Made by a program: the position numbers and the translations under genes. A stretch of 15,406 bases of DNA from DATIXD01 sp035518875 (GTDB taxonomy: Bacteria; Pseudomonadota; Gammaproteobacteria; Methylococcales; Methylococcaceae). Location: assembly GCA_035518875.1 (NCBI GenBank), contig DATIXD010000399.1:1-15406 (forward strand), written 5' to 3'. Below are positions 1 to 7,958 of this stretch, piece after piece. Each line of letters opens with the position of its first letter. Position 1 is the first letter of the stretch. The notes under the pieces were generated by a model. That model did no database searches and was not told the origin of the DNA. It was given only the letters and a program-made list of their open reading frames with translations.

Positions 1-31
1 AATTCAAGCTCAATCGAAGCTTAACCAGTTT
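1..31 (+). other. 3' end of the 23S-5S rRNA spacer
   Basis: This short stretch lies directly before the 5S gene. By the usual bacterial rRNA operon order it should be the end of the 23S-5S spacer. No part of 23S rRNA can be recognised in so few bases, so the call rests only on position. Confidence 0.5.
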
Positions 32-147
32 TGCCTGGTGGCCAGAGCGAGCGGGAACCACCCGATCCCATCCCGACCTCGGAAGTGAAACCGCTTAGCG
101 CCGATGATAGTGTGGACCCCCATGCGAAAGTAGGGAACTGCCAGGCA
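32..147 (+). rRNA. rrf: 5S ribosomal RNA
   Basis: This is the 5S rRNA of the large ribosomal subunit, about 116 nt long, which is normal. The 5' end TGCCTGG (from 32) pairs with the 3' end CCAGGCA (to 147) to form helix I. Typical internal blocks are present: ACCCGATCCCATCCCGA, the following GAAGTGAAAC, and the GATGATAGTGTGG region. An intrinsic terminator follows 11 nt later, so this is the last gene of an rRNA operon whose 16S and 23S genes would lie left of the window. Confidence 0.97.
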
Positions 148-158
148 CCTTATGACTC

Positions 159-196
159 AAACCCCTGAACCGATCACGACGGTCCAGGGGTTTTTT
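159..196 (+). terminator. Rho-independent terminator of the rRNA operon
   Basis: AAACCCCTG (159-167) pairs with CAGGGGTTT (185-193), and an inner ACCG/CGGT pair extends the stem with one mismatch. The stem runs into a T6 tract (191-196). This is a strong intrinsic terminator, placed 11 nt after 5S rRNA, and it should insulate the sdh operon from rRNA transcription. Confidence 0.93.
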
Positions 197-525
197 GTTG
201 CTCCTCACCGGCCCAATTCACATCGGCGAATGGGACTACCCGCCCTGCCAAGCCTCCAACGCCCGAACCAACAGGCTCAAACTGGACATAATGGCCTTAA
301 CAGTTCGTCAAAAATTTGTGCCACTTGTGATTAGGTGACGCACGCGGTATAAAAATATAGTTTTTGTACGACTGAGTAGGAACCGTGTACGCCCCAAAAA
401 TGCGCACCGGTAAAGCAGAGATACAGGTTATACGCACTTTTTAATATCGAGGCGGAAGTTGGCTGGTTTCTTTTACTCTAGGGCAGCTTACTGCCGGGCC
501 ATTGCACCTCATTGATCAAAGGAAA
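197..525 (+). other. Gap between rRNA terminator and sdhC
   Basis: This is about 330 bp without a convincing gene. It is clearly more AT-rich than the coding DNA on either side, especially from 300 to 460. It holds a candidate sigma-70 promoter at 325-353 and, at its right end, the sdhC ribosome-binding site (AAAGGA at 518-523). I see no tRNA, riboswitch or repeat of note; small ORFs crossing it lack ribosome-binding sites and family resemblance. Confidence 0.7.
325..353 (+). promoter_or_regulatory. Candidate sigma-70 promoter for the sdh operon
   Basis: TTGTGA (325-330) is separated by exactly 17 nt from TATAAA (348-353). These match 4 of 6 bases of the -35 consensus and 5 of 6 of the -10 consensus. 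Transcription would start near 360 and give a leader of about 165 nt before sdhC. It lies after the rRNA terminator and ahead of the first sdh gene, which is where an operon promoter is expected. Assigned by eye only. Confidence 0.5.
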
Positions 526-906
526 ATGAACCAGCGTCCGCTTTCTCCGCATTTGCAGGTTTACCGTCTGCCGCTGACCGCCATTTTGTCGATCATCCAC
601 CGCGCGACTGGCGTTTTTCTGGTGGCTGGCGTGATTCTGTTGGTCGTTTGTCTCATGGCGGTCGCCGAAGGTGCACAGCAATACGCGACGGTTCAGTCTT
701 TCCTACGGTCACACCTGGGCCGGCTTTTTCTGTGGAGTTGGCTCTACGCTCTCTTTTTTCATCTTTGTCATGGCGTCCGGCATCTCATTTGGGACACCGG
801 TCACGGCTTCTGCCGGGCGACGCTTAATCGTTACGCCTTCCTTGAACTCGCTGCTTCCGTTGTCTTAACGTCGCTGGTGTTAGTGCTAACACTCTTTCAG
901 GCTTAG
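526..906 (+). CDS. sdhC: Succinate dehydrogenase cytochrome b556 subunit SdhC
   Basis: Membrane anchor subunit of succinate dehydrogenase (complex II); with SdhD it binds haem b and ubiquinone in the inner membrane. It has 126 residues and three hydrophobic helices. The N-terminal SPHLQVYRLP block and the S22-x3-R26 quinone-site motif in SIIHRATG are typical of the family, as is HLCHGVRHLIWD (79-90), in which H79 is the expected haem ligand by comparison with E. coli His84. I chose the ATG at 526, two nt after AAAGGA. A TTG in the same frame at 502 would add eight residues that the family lacks. It is the first gene of sdhCDAB, and sdhD begins 9 nt after its stop. Confidence 0.95.
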   Translation: MNQRPLSPHLQVYRLPLTAILSIIHRATGVFLVAGVILLVVCLMAVAEGAQQYATVQSFLRSHLGRLFLWSWLYALFFHLCHGVRHLIWDTGHGFCRATLNRYAFLELAASVVLTSLVLVLTLFQA

Positions 907-915
907 AAAACTCGC

Positions 916-1296
916 ATGAATTACCGAACGCCTCTGTCGCGCGCGCGTGGGCTGGGTTCCGCCCGAGAGGGTTCGCATCACTGGTGGCGCCAGCGGGTGA
1001 CGTCGATCGCCCTATTTCCGTTGACATTCTGGCTGGCTATATCCGTCGCGAATTTGCCCGATGCGAACTACGAGGACGTGGTAGTCTGGGTGACGGCTCC
1101 ATGGAACACCATTTTGTTGCTTTCGTTCATTATCATTGTGTTTTATCACGCCATGCTGGGTTTGCAGATCGTGATCGAGGACTATGTCCATACCGATTGG
1201 CTGAAGATACTTGGCATGCTGAGCGCGAAAATGGTTTTGGCATTTCTGGCGCTGGCGGCCGCATTCGCGACGCTGCGCATCGTTTTCATCGGTTGA
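916..1296 (+). CDS. sdhD: Succinate dehydrogenase membrane anchor subunit SdhD
   Basis: Second haem b / ubiquinone anchor of complex II, 126 residues with three predicted membrane helices. The N-terminal GSAREGSHHWWRQRVTSIAL block matches the family pattern. YHAMLGLQIVIEDYVH (77-92) holds the expected haem ligand H78 and the quinone-site D89-Y90, by comparison with His71 and Asp82-Tyr83 in E. coli. There is no clear ribosome-binding site, and the gene starts 9 nt after sdhC, which suggests translational coupling. The sdhA start codon lies one base past the sdhD stop. Confidence 0.94.
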   Translation: MNYRTPLSRARGLGSAREGSHHWWRQRVTSIALFPLTFWLAISVANLPDANYEDVVVWVTAPWNTILLLSFIIIVFYHAMLGLQIVIEDYVHTDWLKILGMLSAKMVLAFLALAAAFATLRIVFIG

Positions 1297-1297
1297 C

Positions 1298-3085
1298 ATG
1301 GCTAAGGCTTACGAGATTATCACGCATACTTACGACGCCGTGGTGGTGGGCGCGGGAGGGGCCGGATTGCGCGCTACCTTGGGTATGGCGGAAAAAGGCC
1401 TGAAAACGGCCTGCCTGACCAAAGTTTTCCCGACCCGCAGCCACACTGTGGCGGCCCAAGGCGGGATCAGCGCGGCGCTCGGCAACATGGGCGAGGACGA
1501 CTGGCGCTGGCACATGTACGATACCGTGAAGGGTTCTGATTGGCTGGGCGATCAGGACGCCATCGAATACATGTGCCGCGAGGCCATTCCCGCCATCATC
1601 GAGCTAGAGCATTACGGCGTTCCCTTTTCCAGGACGACCGACGGCAAGATCTATCAGCGGCCTTTCGGCGGCATGACCACACATTTCGGCGAAGGCACGG
1701 CCCAACGTACCTGTGCGGCGGCAGATCACACCGGCCACGCCATCCTGCAAACACTGTATCAGCAATCCTTAAAGCACGAGGCCGAATTTTTCATCGAATA
1801 CATCGCCCTCGATCTGATAATGGACGACGGCAAATGCCGGGGCGTACTGGCTTGGTGTCTGGATGACGGCACGATCCATCTGTTCCGTTCCCACATGACT
1901 CTGCTCGCCACCGGGGGGTATGGGCGCTGTTATTTTTCCTGCACTTCGGCCCATACCTGCACCGGCGACGGCAATGCCATGATCTTGCGTGCGGGGCTTC
2001 CGCTTCAGGACATGGAGTTCGTGCAATTCCATCCGACCGGGATCTACGGTGCAGGCTGTCTCATCACCGAGGGGGTCAGGGGCGAGGGTGGATTTCTCAC
2101 CAACTCCGAGGGCGAGCGTTTCATGGCGCGTTACGCCCCACACGCTAAGGACCTCGCTTCCCGCGACGTGGTCAGCCGAGCCATCACCATTGAGATTCGG
2201 GAAGGACGCGGAGTCGGACTGCATAAGGATCACATCCATCTGCACCTGGAACATCTTGATTCGACGGTCATCCACGAACAACTCCCAGGCATTGCCGAAA
2301 CCGCCATGATTTTCGCTGGTGTCGACGTGACTAAAGAACCGATCCCGGTTTTGCCCACCGTTCACTACAACATGGGCGGCATCCCCACCAATTACTTGGG
2401 CGAGGTCGTGACGCTCGAAGACGGTAATCCGCAAACCATCGTCCGCGGTGTGATGGCCATCGGCGAGGCGGCCTGCGTGTCGGTACATGGGGCGAATCGG
2501 TTGGGCTCCAATTCCCTGCTCGATCTGGTGGTGTTCGGACGCGCTGCCGCCATACGCTGCGCGGAACTGGTCAAACCCAGGCAATTGCACAAACCGTTGG
2601 CTGCGGATGCGTGCGATCGGATTCTCACGCGTTTTGATCGTTTGCGTCATGCCAATGGCTCGCGCAAGACCGCGGGCATTCGCCTGGACATGCAAAAAGC
2701 CATGCAAAACCACGCCGGTGTATTCAGAACCGGCGAAGTGCTGAGGGATGGCGTGGCGCAGTTGAGACAGGTCATGGATGTATTTGCGGACGTACACGTG
2801 TCCGATCGCTCGCTGATCTGGAACACCGATCTGGTGGAAACCTTGGAGCTGGAAAACCTCTTGGCCCAGGCCATGGTGACCATAGCGGCCGCCCTGAACC
2901 GGGAGGAAAGCCGGGGTGGGCATGCGCGCGAGGATTTCCCCAAACGGGATGATCAAAACTGGCTTAAACATAGCCTATCGTGGTTGGACGAAAAACATAA
3001 CGTCGCCATCGATTACCGGCCGGTGCGTCTTCACACGCTCACCAACGAGGTTGAACCCATTCCGCCTCAGGAGCGGGTGTACTGA
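1298..3085 (+). CDS. sdhA: Succinate dehydrogenase flavoprotein subunit SdhA
   Basis: Catalytic subunit of complex II that oxidises succinate to fumarate with covalently bound FAD; 595 residues, close to the 588 of E. coli. The dinucleotide-binding motif VVVGAGGAGLRA is at 15-26. TRSHTVAAQGG contains H49, the expected covalent FAD attachment residue. HPTGIYGAGCLITEGVRGEGG and HGANRLGSNSLLDL (from about 397) carry substrate-binding and catalytic histidines and arginines. The protein is complete, with no frameshift. It works with SdhB as the cytoplasmic head, and its flavinylation partner SdhE is encoded downstream in the same operon. Confidence 0.98.
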   Translation: MAKAYEIITHTYDAVVVGAGGAGLRATLGMAEKGLKTACLTKVFPTRSHTVAAQGGISAALGNMGEDDWRWHMYDTVKGSDWLGDQDAIEYMCREAIPAIIELEHYGVPFSRTTDGKIYQRPFGGMTTHFGEGTAQRTCAAADHTGHAILQTLYQQSLKHEAEFFIEYIALDLIMDDGKCRGVLAWCLDDGTIHLFRSHMTLLATGGYGRCYFSCTSAHTCTGDGNAMILRAGLPLQDMEFVQFHPTGIYGAGCLITEGVRGEGGFLTNSEGERFMARYAPHAKDLASRDVVSRAITIEIREGRGVGLHKDHIHLHLEHLDSTVIHEQLPGIAETAMIFAGVDVTKEPIPVLPTVHYNMGGIPTNYLGEVVTLEDGNPQTIVRGVMAIGEAACVSVHGANRLGSNSLLDLVVFGRAAAIRCAELVKPRQLHKPLAADACDRILTRFDRLRHANGSRKTAGIRLDMQKAMQNHAGVFRTGEVLRDGVAQLRQVMDVFADVHVSDRSLIWNTDLVETLELENLLAQAMVTIAAALNREESRGGHAREDFPKRDDQNWLKHSLSWLDEKHNVAIDYRPVRLHTLTNEVEPIPPQERVY

Positions 3086-3106
3086 GCACTAGCGTAGGAA
3101 ATCATA

Positions 3107-3889
3107 ATGGGGCTTTTCAGTCTTCCCAAGAACTCCGTTGTCAAACCCGGCAAAACGCATTCACTCGCCGGTAGCGGCGGCGCCTTCAGGCGCTTCGAAG
3201 TCTACCGATGGGATCCTGAAAGCGGCGACAATCCGCGTCTGGATGTTTATGAAGTCGCTCTCGATCGCTGCGGTGCGATGGTCCTGGATGCCCTGATCAA
3301 TATTAAGAACGAGATCGACAGCACGTTGGCTTTTCGTCGTTCCTGCCGTGAAGGCGTGTGCGGTTCCTGCGCCATGAACATCGATGGCCGTAATACCCTG
3401 GCATGCACTAAGGCCATTGGGGATTGCCGTGACGTGGTTAAAATCTATCCGCTGCCACACTTGCCGGTCGTCAAGGATCTGGTGTCCGACATGACGCACT
3501 TTTTTGCCCAGTACGCTTCCATCAAGCCGTGGATCGTCACCCAAACGCCGCCGCCCGCCGACCGCGAGCGCCTGCAGAGCAAAGAGGAACGCGCTAAGCT
3601 GGATGGACTGTACGAATGTATTCTGTGCGCCTGTTGCTCGACGAGTTGTCCCAGTTATTGGTGGAACAGTGATCGCTACCTGGGCCCGGCCACTCTACTG
3701 CAAGCTTACCGCTGGATCGCGGACAGTCGGGACGAGACTGCCGGCGAGCGCCTCGATGCCCTCGAGGATCCGTTTAAGCTGTATCGTTGCCACACCATCA
3801 TGAATTGCACGGATACCTGTCCTAAGGACCTCAATCCAGCCAAAGCCATTGCCGAGATCAAGAAACTCCTGATCGAGCGGCAGAAATGA
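3107..3889 (+). CDS. sdhB: Succinate dehydrogenase iron-sulfur subunit SdhB
   Basis: Electron-transfer subunit linking the SdhA flavin to quinone through three Fe-S clusters. The [2Fe-2S] ligands are C80, C85, C88 and C100. The [4Fe-4S] and [3Fe-4S] ligands lie in CILCACCSTSCP (171-182) and in CHTIMNCTDTCPK (228-240). The WW pair after the second motif is part of the quinone site in the family. It has 260 residues and is about 20 longer than the E. coli protein, with the extra length at the N terminus before FRRFEVYRWDPE. An AGGA at 96-99 of the 3000s supports the ATG at 3107. Confidence 0.97.
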   Translation: MGLFSLPKNSVVKPGKTHSLAGSGGAFRRFEVYRWDPESGDNPRLDVYEVALDRCGAMVLDALINIKNEIDSTLAFRRSCREGVCGSCAMNIDGRNTLACTKAIGDCRDVVKIYPLPHLPVVKDLVSDMTHFFAQYASIKPWIVTQTPPPADRERLQSKEERAKLDGLYECILCACCSTSCPSYWWNSDRYLGPATLLQAYRWIADSRDETAGERLDALEDPFKLYRCHTIMNCTDTCPKDLNPAKAIAEIKKLLIERQK

Positions 3890-3890
3890 G

Positions 3891-4139
3891 ATGCTGAGTC
3901 GCGCGCAAGCCGAATGGCGCTGTCGGCGCGGAAAGAGGGAGCTGGATTTGCTGCTGCAAACCTATCTCGAAAACGAGTACGACCGTGCGAGTGTGGCCGA
4001 GAAAAATGCGTTCCTGCAATTGTTGAACTGTCAGGATACCGAATTGCTGGATCATCTGTTCAAACGAACCATCCCTGAAAACCCATCACAAGTCCAAGTT
4101 GTCTCGAAGCTCCGCGCCTGCCTTGCATCTCGCGCCTAG
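3891..4139 (+). CDS. sdhE: FAD assembly factor SdhE
   Basis: Small soluble factor (82 residues) that promotes covalent flavinylation of SdhA. The signature RRGKRELDLLL near residues 12-22 contains the RGxxE motif (R13, G14, E17) needed for interaction with the flavoprotein. Length and helical character fit the family. It starts one base after the sdhB stop codon, so it is surely cotranslated with the enzyme it matures. Its 3' end overlaps the next gene by about 41 nt, a typical sdhE-ygfX arrangement. Confidence 0.93.
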   Translation: MLSRAQAEWRCRRGKRELDLLLQTYLENEYDRASVAEKNAFLQLLNCQDTELLDHLFKRTIPENPSQVQVVSKLRACLASRA

Positions 4140-4536
4140 ACCATCACGGATGCTGGCGTGGGCATTACTTGCGGTTCACGGGGCGACCTTGATTGCCGCC
4201 ATCGCCAATCCCTTGCCGCTTTGGGCAAAAATATTCCTGTTATCGGTCACAGTCGGCAGCTGGACGCTAAGTTTGCGGCACTACATCTTTGAGCCTGCGG
4301 TCATCGCCATTGTGCGCAAGCCGGACGGCGCGTGGATACTGACGCTGAAAGGCGGCAATACGATTGCAGGGCGCTTGCAGGGATCGACGCTGGTGACCAT
4401 CTGGTTCACGTTGCTGCATCTTGACACCGATGCGGGTCCGCGCACGGTCCTGCTGTGCCGGGACGGCCTGGATCCCGAAACATATCGTTTGTTGCGGGTG
4501 TCGCTCAAGGTCGACGCCGCGCCCGGTACGCCTTGA
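4099..4536 (+). CDS. YgfX-like (CptA family) membrane protein
   Basis: Small membrane protein of up to 145 residues. Two adjacent hydrophobic helices (roughly residues 18-54, with PLPLWAKIFLLSVTVGSW between them) are followed by a soluble beta-rich tail containing KPDGAWILTLKGG and VLLCRDGLDPETYRLLRVSLK. This architecture, and its place overlapping sdhE, match the YgfX family of E. coli (ygfX follows sdhE/ygfY), once described as the CptA toxin of a CptAB pair. I prefer the TTG start at 4099 because the family has a Pro/Ser/Arg stretch before helix 1. ATG at 4150 is the alternative and would remove 17 residues. Family membership is inferred from layout and neighbours, since primary sequence is poorly conserved. 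Confidence 0.72.
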   Translation: MSRSSAPALHLAPRPSRMLAWALLAVHGATLIAAIANPLPLWAKIFLLSVTVGSWTLSLRHYIFEPAVIAIVRKPDGAWILTLKGGNTIAGRLQGSTLVTIWFTLLHLDTDAGPRTVLLCRDGLDPETYRLLRVSLKVDAAPGTP

Positions 4537-4711
4537 GTAAAGGGCGACGGCGAAAATTCCGCGCTGCTTTCGATGCCGGCGAGATCAAGTCGCGAAACAA
4601 ATCCTTTCTCCGCTGTTGTATCCTAGCTGGCGATATCCAGCACGAATCCTCGATGATCATTCCGGGCCGAACCGAGATACCCTTCCAGACCACCAATTCC
4701 TGACGTTCAAT

Positions 4712-5245
4712 ATGACGAAGATATTCTACTTCCCTTTATTGCTGGCTGTTGTGTTGCAGACCGGATGCATGAGCGTCTCCACGCGACAAAGTTCCACCGA
4801 AACTCGCGGATTATCTTTGCCGGCCGAGGAACCTCGCCAGCCGTCCCAGGAGCCGGAGAAGAAGTCCGAAACGCCGCCGTCAGCGCCTTCCAGAAGCAGG
4901 TATGCGGCCAAGGGCGAGGGACGGGCGACGCCTCCCGCCGTGCTAGCCTTGATGCGAGAGGCGGAAGCCAGTCGCAGCGGAGGACAATTGGATAACGCTG
5001 CCGCCACCCTGGAACGGGCCATCCGCATTCAGCCGCGCAGCTCGGCGCTCTGGCAACAGCTGGCCAGCGTTCGTCTCGAGCAGCATCAGCCCGGGCTGGC
5101 CGAAGACCTGGCGAAAAAATCCAATGTCCTCGCCCAGGGCAATCGGGACCTGATCCGGAAAAACTGGGTCATCATCGCCGCGGCGCGGCGTCAGAAGGGT
5201 GATGCGCAAGGTGCGGCGGAAGCGGACGCTAAGGCTGGCCGTTAA
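4712..5245 (+). CDS. Predicted TPR-containing lipoprotein
   Basis: Protein of 177 residues with an N-terminal signal peptide (MTKIFYFPLLLAVVLQTGC) ending in a lipobox-like QTGC, so it is probably lipidated at C19 and anchored in a membrane facing the periplasm. A low-complexity linker rich in P, E and S (about 20-65) follows. A tetratricopeptide-like helical region (about 75-145) contains LDNAAATLERAIRIQPRSSA and ALWQQLASVRLEQHQPGLAE. The tail ends in a third helical segment. Two earlier in-frame TTG-type starts would place residues before the signal peptide, so ATG 4712 is chosen although its ribosome-binding site is weak. The function is unknown. It abuts the helicase gene directly (stop 5243-5245, start 5246). 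Confidence 0.8.
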   Translation: MTKIFYFPLLLAVVLQTGCMSVSTRQSSTETRGLSLPAEEPRQPSQEPEKKSETPPSAPSRSRYAAKGEGRATPPAVLALMREAEASRSGGQLDNAAATLERAIRIQPRSSALWQQLASVRLEQHQPGLAEDLAKKSNVLAQGNRDLIRKNWVIIAAARRQKGDAQGAAEADAKAGR

Positions 5246-7174
5246 GTGTTCGACTTAGTTCGCGTCTTTGGGCCGGACGGTCTTCTGGCGCAACGGATTT
5301 CCGGCTATCGCCCGCGGCACGAGCAATTGGAAATGGCCCAGGCCGTGCAACAGGCCATTTTTGATCGCAGCAGCCTGATTGCCGAAGCCGGAACCGGTAC
5401 CGGTAAGACTTTCGCCTATCTGGTTCCCGCCATCGTCTCGGGCCGACGCGTCATCGTCTCTACCGGCACTAAGAACTTACAGGACCAGTTATTCGGCAAG
5501 GATCTGCCTGTCGTGCGGGAAGCCCTGGCCGTTCCCTTTCAGGCGGCCTTGCTGAAAGGACGCAACAACTACCTGTGCCTGTACCGGCTCGAAAATGCAT
5601 TGGTATTAAGGCCGGGTCATGGCCGCCTTGATGCGGCCGCCAGCGAGCGCATCAAACGCTGGGCGCGGACCACACGAACCGGCGACATCGCCGAAGTGAC
5701 GGATGTACCGGAGGCTTCGCCTCTGTGGCCGGCGGTCACATCTACCGTCGACAATTGCCTGGGACAGGAATGCCCGAGTTTCGCCGATTGTCACCTCGTC
5801 AAGGCCCGACGCAAGGCACAGGAGGCTGAGGTGCTGGTGATCAACCATCATCTGTTGTGGGCGGATTGGGCGTTGAAAAATGACGGCTTTGGAGAGTTAC
5901 TGCCAGAGGCCGACGCCATCGTGGTCGACGAGGCGCACCAGTTCGCCGAGACCGCCGCCCACTTTCTTGGGCTTTCCCTGAGCGCCAGGCAGTTGAACGA
6001 ACTGGCCAACGACATCGTGACCGAACAATTGAAGGATGCGCGCGACCAGCTGGAACTGGCACAAGGGGCCAAAAAACTGGAACTGAAGGTCGACGAGCTG
6101 CGATTGGCGTTGGGGATGGAAGCTCGGCGCGAAGCCTGGGCCGCCGTCGAGCACGAGACGGCGGTAATTGAGAAGATGGATCTGCTGCGCCAGCAACTCC
6201 GTGCCCTGGCCGAGCAGCTCAAGCCGGCCGCCGTGCGTGGCAAGGGCTTGGAATCCTGCTGGAAACGCTGCGAAGACCTGGAGGGGCGTCTTAAATCGTA
6301 CTTGGACGATGACTCCAGCGCGGCGGTGCGCTGGTTCGAGACCCATAAGCGCGGTTTCAGTCTGAACCGGACACCGCTGGAAATTGCCGAGGAATTCGGT
6401 AAATTCCACAAGAGCCGCCGCGCCGCCTGGATTTTCACCTCGGCGACCTTGAGTGTTGCTGGGCGTTTCGAGCATTTCGCGGCTTCCCTGGGGCTAGGCG
6501 ATGCGGAAACCCGAAGCTGGGAGAGCCCCTTCGACTATCGCCGCCAATGCCTGTTTTATTTGCCCATGGATCTGCCCGAGCCTTCGTCACCGGATTACAC
6601 GACGGCGGTGGTGCGCGCCGCGCTGCCGGTGTTGCGGGCGAGCCGGGGCAGGGCGTTCATGCTCTTCACCAGCCGACAGGCGATGCTGGATGCCGCCGCG
6701 GTATTGCCGGCGGAAATTGACTATCCACTGTTTGTACAGGGAACCCAGCCCAAGGCCGCCTTGCTGGATCGGTTCAAACAGGCCGGAAACGGGGTGCTGC
6801 TCGGCACCGCCAGTTTTTGGGAGGGTGTCGACGTGCGCGGACCGGCCTTGTCCTGCGTCATCATCGACAAACTGCCTTTTGCTTCGCCCGGCGATCCCGT
6901 GGTGAACGCCCGCCTAGAAGCCCTAAAAAGCAATGGGCGCAGCCCGTTCGCCGCCTATCAACTGCCAGCGGCGGTGATCGCGCTCAAACAGGGCGTCGGT
7001 CGCCTGATTCGTTCCAGCGAAGATCGGGGCGTCCTGATGTTGTGCGATCCCCGCCTGCTCACCCGGCCCTATGGCAAAGTCTTCCTGAACAGTTTGCCTT
7101 CCATGCGCCGTACGCGCCAGCTTTCGACAGTCGAGGCGTTTTATCGGGCCGAAGCCGCAGCCGCCTCGACATGA
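5246..7174 (+). CDS. yoaA: ATP-dependent DNA helicase of the YoaA/DinG family
   Basis: XPD/DinG-type superfamily 2 helicase with an Fe-S cluster, expected to unwind DNA 5' to 3' and to help in replication repair. In E. coli, YoaA works with the polymerase III subunit HolC. It has 642 residues, close to the usual 636. Walker A GTGTGKT is at 49-55 and the DEAH box at 228-231. Four cysteines (C111, C171, C176, C182) fit the Fe-S cluster pattern. Late helicase motifs are GTASFWEGVDVRG and QGVGRLIRSSEDRG. The start is GTG, immediately after the previous stop. Its last bases overlap the tsaB start by 4 nt (ATGA), and yoaA-tsaB adjacency is also seen in E. coli. Confidence 0.93.
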   Translation: MFDLVRVFGPDGLLAQRISGYRPRHEQLEMAQAVQQAIFDRSSLIAEAGTGTGKTFAYLVPAIVSGRRVIVSTGTKNLQDQLFGKDLPVVREALAVPFQAALLKGRNNYLCLYRLENALVLRPGHGRLDAAASERIKRWARTTRTGDIAEVTDVPEASPLWPAVTSTVDNCLGQECPSFADCHLVKARRKAQEAEVLVINHHLLWADWALKNDGFGELLPEADAIVVDEAHQFAETAAHFLGLSLSARQLNELANDIVTEQLKDARDQLELAQGAKKLELKVDELRLALGMEARREAWAAVEHETAVIEKMDLLRQQLRALAEQLKPAAVRGKGLESCWKRCEDLEGRLKSYLDDDSSAAVRWFETHKRGFSLNRTPLEIAEEFGKFHKSRRAAWIFTSATLSVAGRFEHFAASLGLGDAETRSWESPFDYRRQCLFYLPMDLPEPSSPDYTTAVVRAALPVLRASRGRAFMLFTSRQAMLDAAAVLPAEIDYPLFVQGTQPKAALLDRFKQAGNGVLLGTASFWEGVDVRGPALSCVIIDKLPFASPGDPVVNARLEALKSNGRSPFAAYQLPAAVIALKQGVGRLIRSSEDRGVLMLCDPRLLTRPYGKVFLNSLPSMRRTRQLSTVEAFYRAEAAAAST

Positions 7175-7857
7175 AAATCCTTGCCTTGGAAACCGCCACC
7201 GAAGCCTGTTCCGCCGCCCTTTATCTAAATGGGGAAGTGGTCGAGCGTTACGCGCTGGCCCCTAGAGAACACAACCGGCTGATTCTGCCGATGATCGAGT
7301 CCTTGCTCGCGGAAGCCGGTATTACGCTCGAACAGCTCGACGGGCTGACTTTTGGTCGGGGGCCGGGTTCGTTTACCGGGGTGCGCATCGCCGCAGGCGT
7401 CGTGCAGGGACTTGCCTTCGGCGCCGACCTGCCAGTTGCGCCGGTATCGACCCTGGCGGCGCTGGCTCAGGAGTCCTTCGCCGAAACACCGAAGACCCAT
7501 GCGTTTCCGTGCATCGACGCTCGTATGGGCGAGGTGTACTGGGCCGTTTACCGACGCGACTCCGAAGGTTTCGCCTCTCTCGTTGGTGCTGAGGCGGTGG
7601 TCGCTGCCGACCAAGTCATCTTTCCGGAAGATGCGTCGGGCTTCGGAATCGGCAGCGGTTGGGGAACTTACCCGGCCGTTTTGCACGAACGACTGGGTGA
7701 GGACAGGGTGGTCGGGATTCTCACCGATCAGTTTCCGCGCGCCGCCTGGATCGCGCATCTGGGTGTTCGGGTTTTCATGCAGGGTGGAGGTGTCCGCGCG
7801 GAACAAGCGCAGCCGGTCTATTTGCGCGATCAGGTCGCAAAAAGGCCAAGCGCGTGA
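7171..7857 (+). CDS. tsaB: tRNA t6A biosynthesis protein TsaB
   Basis: Partner of TsaD and TsaE in transferring threonylcarbamoyl to A37 of ANN-decoding tRNAs; TsaB is the ASKHA-fold scaffold subunit, also known as YeaZ. It has 228 residues, near the 231 of E. coli. MKILALETATEACSAAL at the N terminus and the FGRGPGSFTGVRIAAG block at 61-76 are diagnostic. Its start overlaps the helicase stop as ATGA, which implies coupled translation. About 100 bp without a gene follow before yciO, so a new transcript may begin there. The Sua5/YciO-type protein downstream belongs to the same chemical family of pathways. Confidence 0.95.
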   Translation: MKILALETATEACSAALYLNGEVVERYALAPREHNRLILPMIESLLAEAGITLEQLDGLTFGRGPGSFTGVRIAAGVVQGLAFGADLPVAPVSTLAALAQESFAETPKTHAFPCIDARMGEVYWAVYRRDSEGFASLVGAEAVVAADQVIFPEDASGFGIGSGWGTYPAVLHERLGEDRVVGILTDQFPRAAWIAHLGVRVFMQGGGVRAEQAQPVYLRDQVAKRPSA

Positions 7858-7958
7858 TGGCGTTGGCATGGCAGGGGCCGGTTGCTGCGAAGCGCCCGAG
7901 CGGAGATGGCGGCTCCATCGGCCGCGCTTTCGGGGGCGCACTGTAGTAAACTATTTAG

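Noticed and set aside
152..334. Small plus-strand reading frame after 5S rRNA
   Set aside because: It runs through the rRNA terminator hairpin, has no ribosome-binding site and no recognisable domain.
1769..2971. A 400-codon open frame antisense to sdhA
   Set aside because: It lies wholly inside a complete, conserved gene, and its translation resembles no family. Long antisense frames are common in GC-rich DNA.
5848..6475. Two antisense frames of nearly 200 codons inside the helicase gene
   Set aside because: Both are shadows of the yoaA coding frame, with Ser/Arg-rich or Gln/Leu-rich nonsense translations.
7864..7879. Sigma-54-like GG-N10-GC before yciO
   Set aside because: The spacing fits, but the -12 part reads GGGC instead of TTGC and there is no second copy or conservation to support it.
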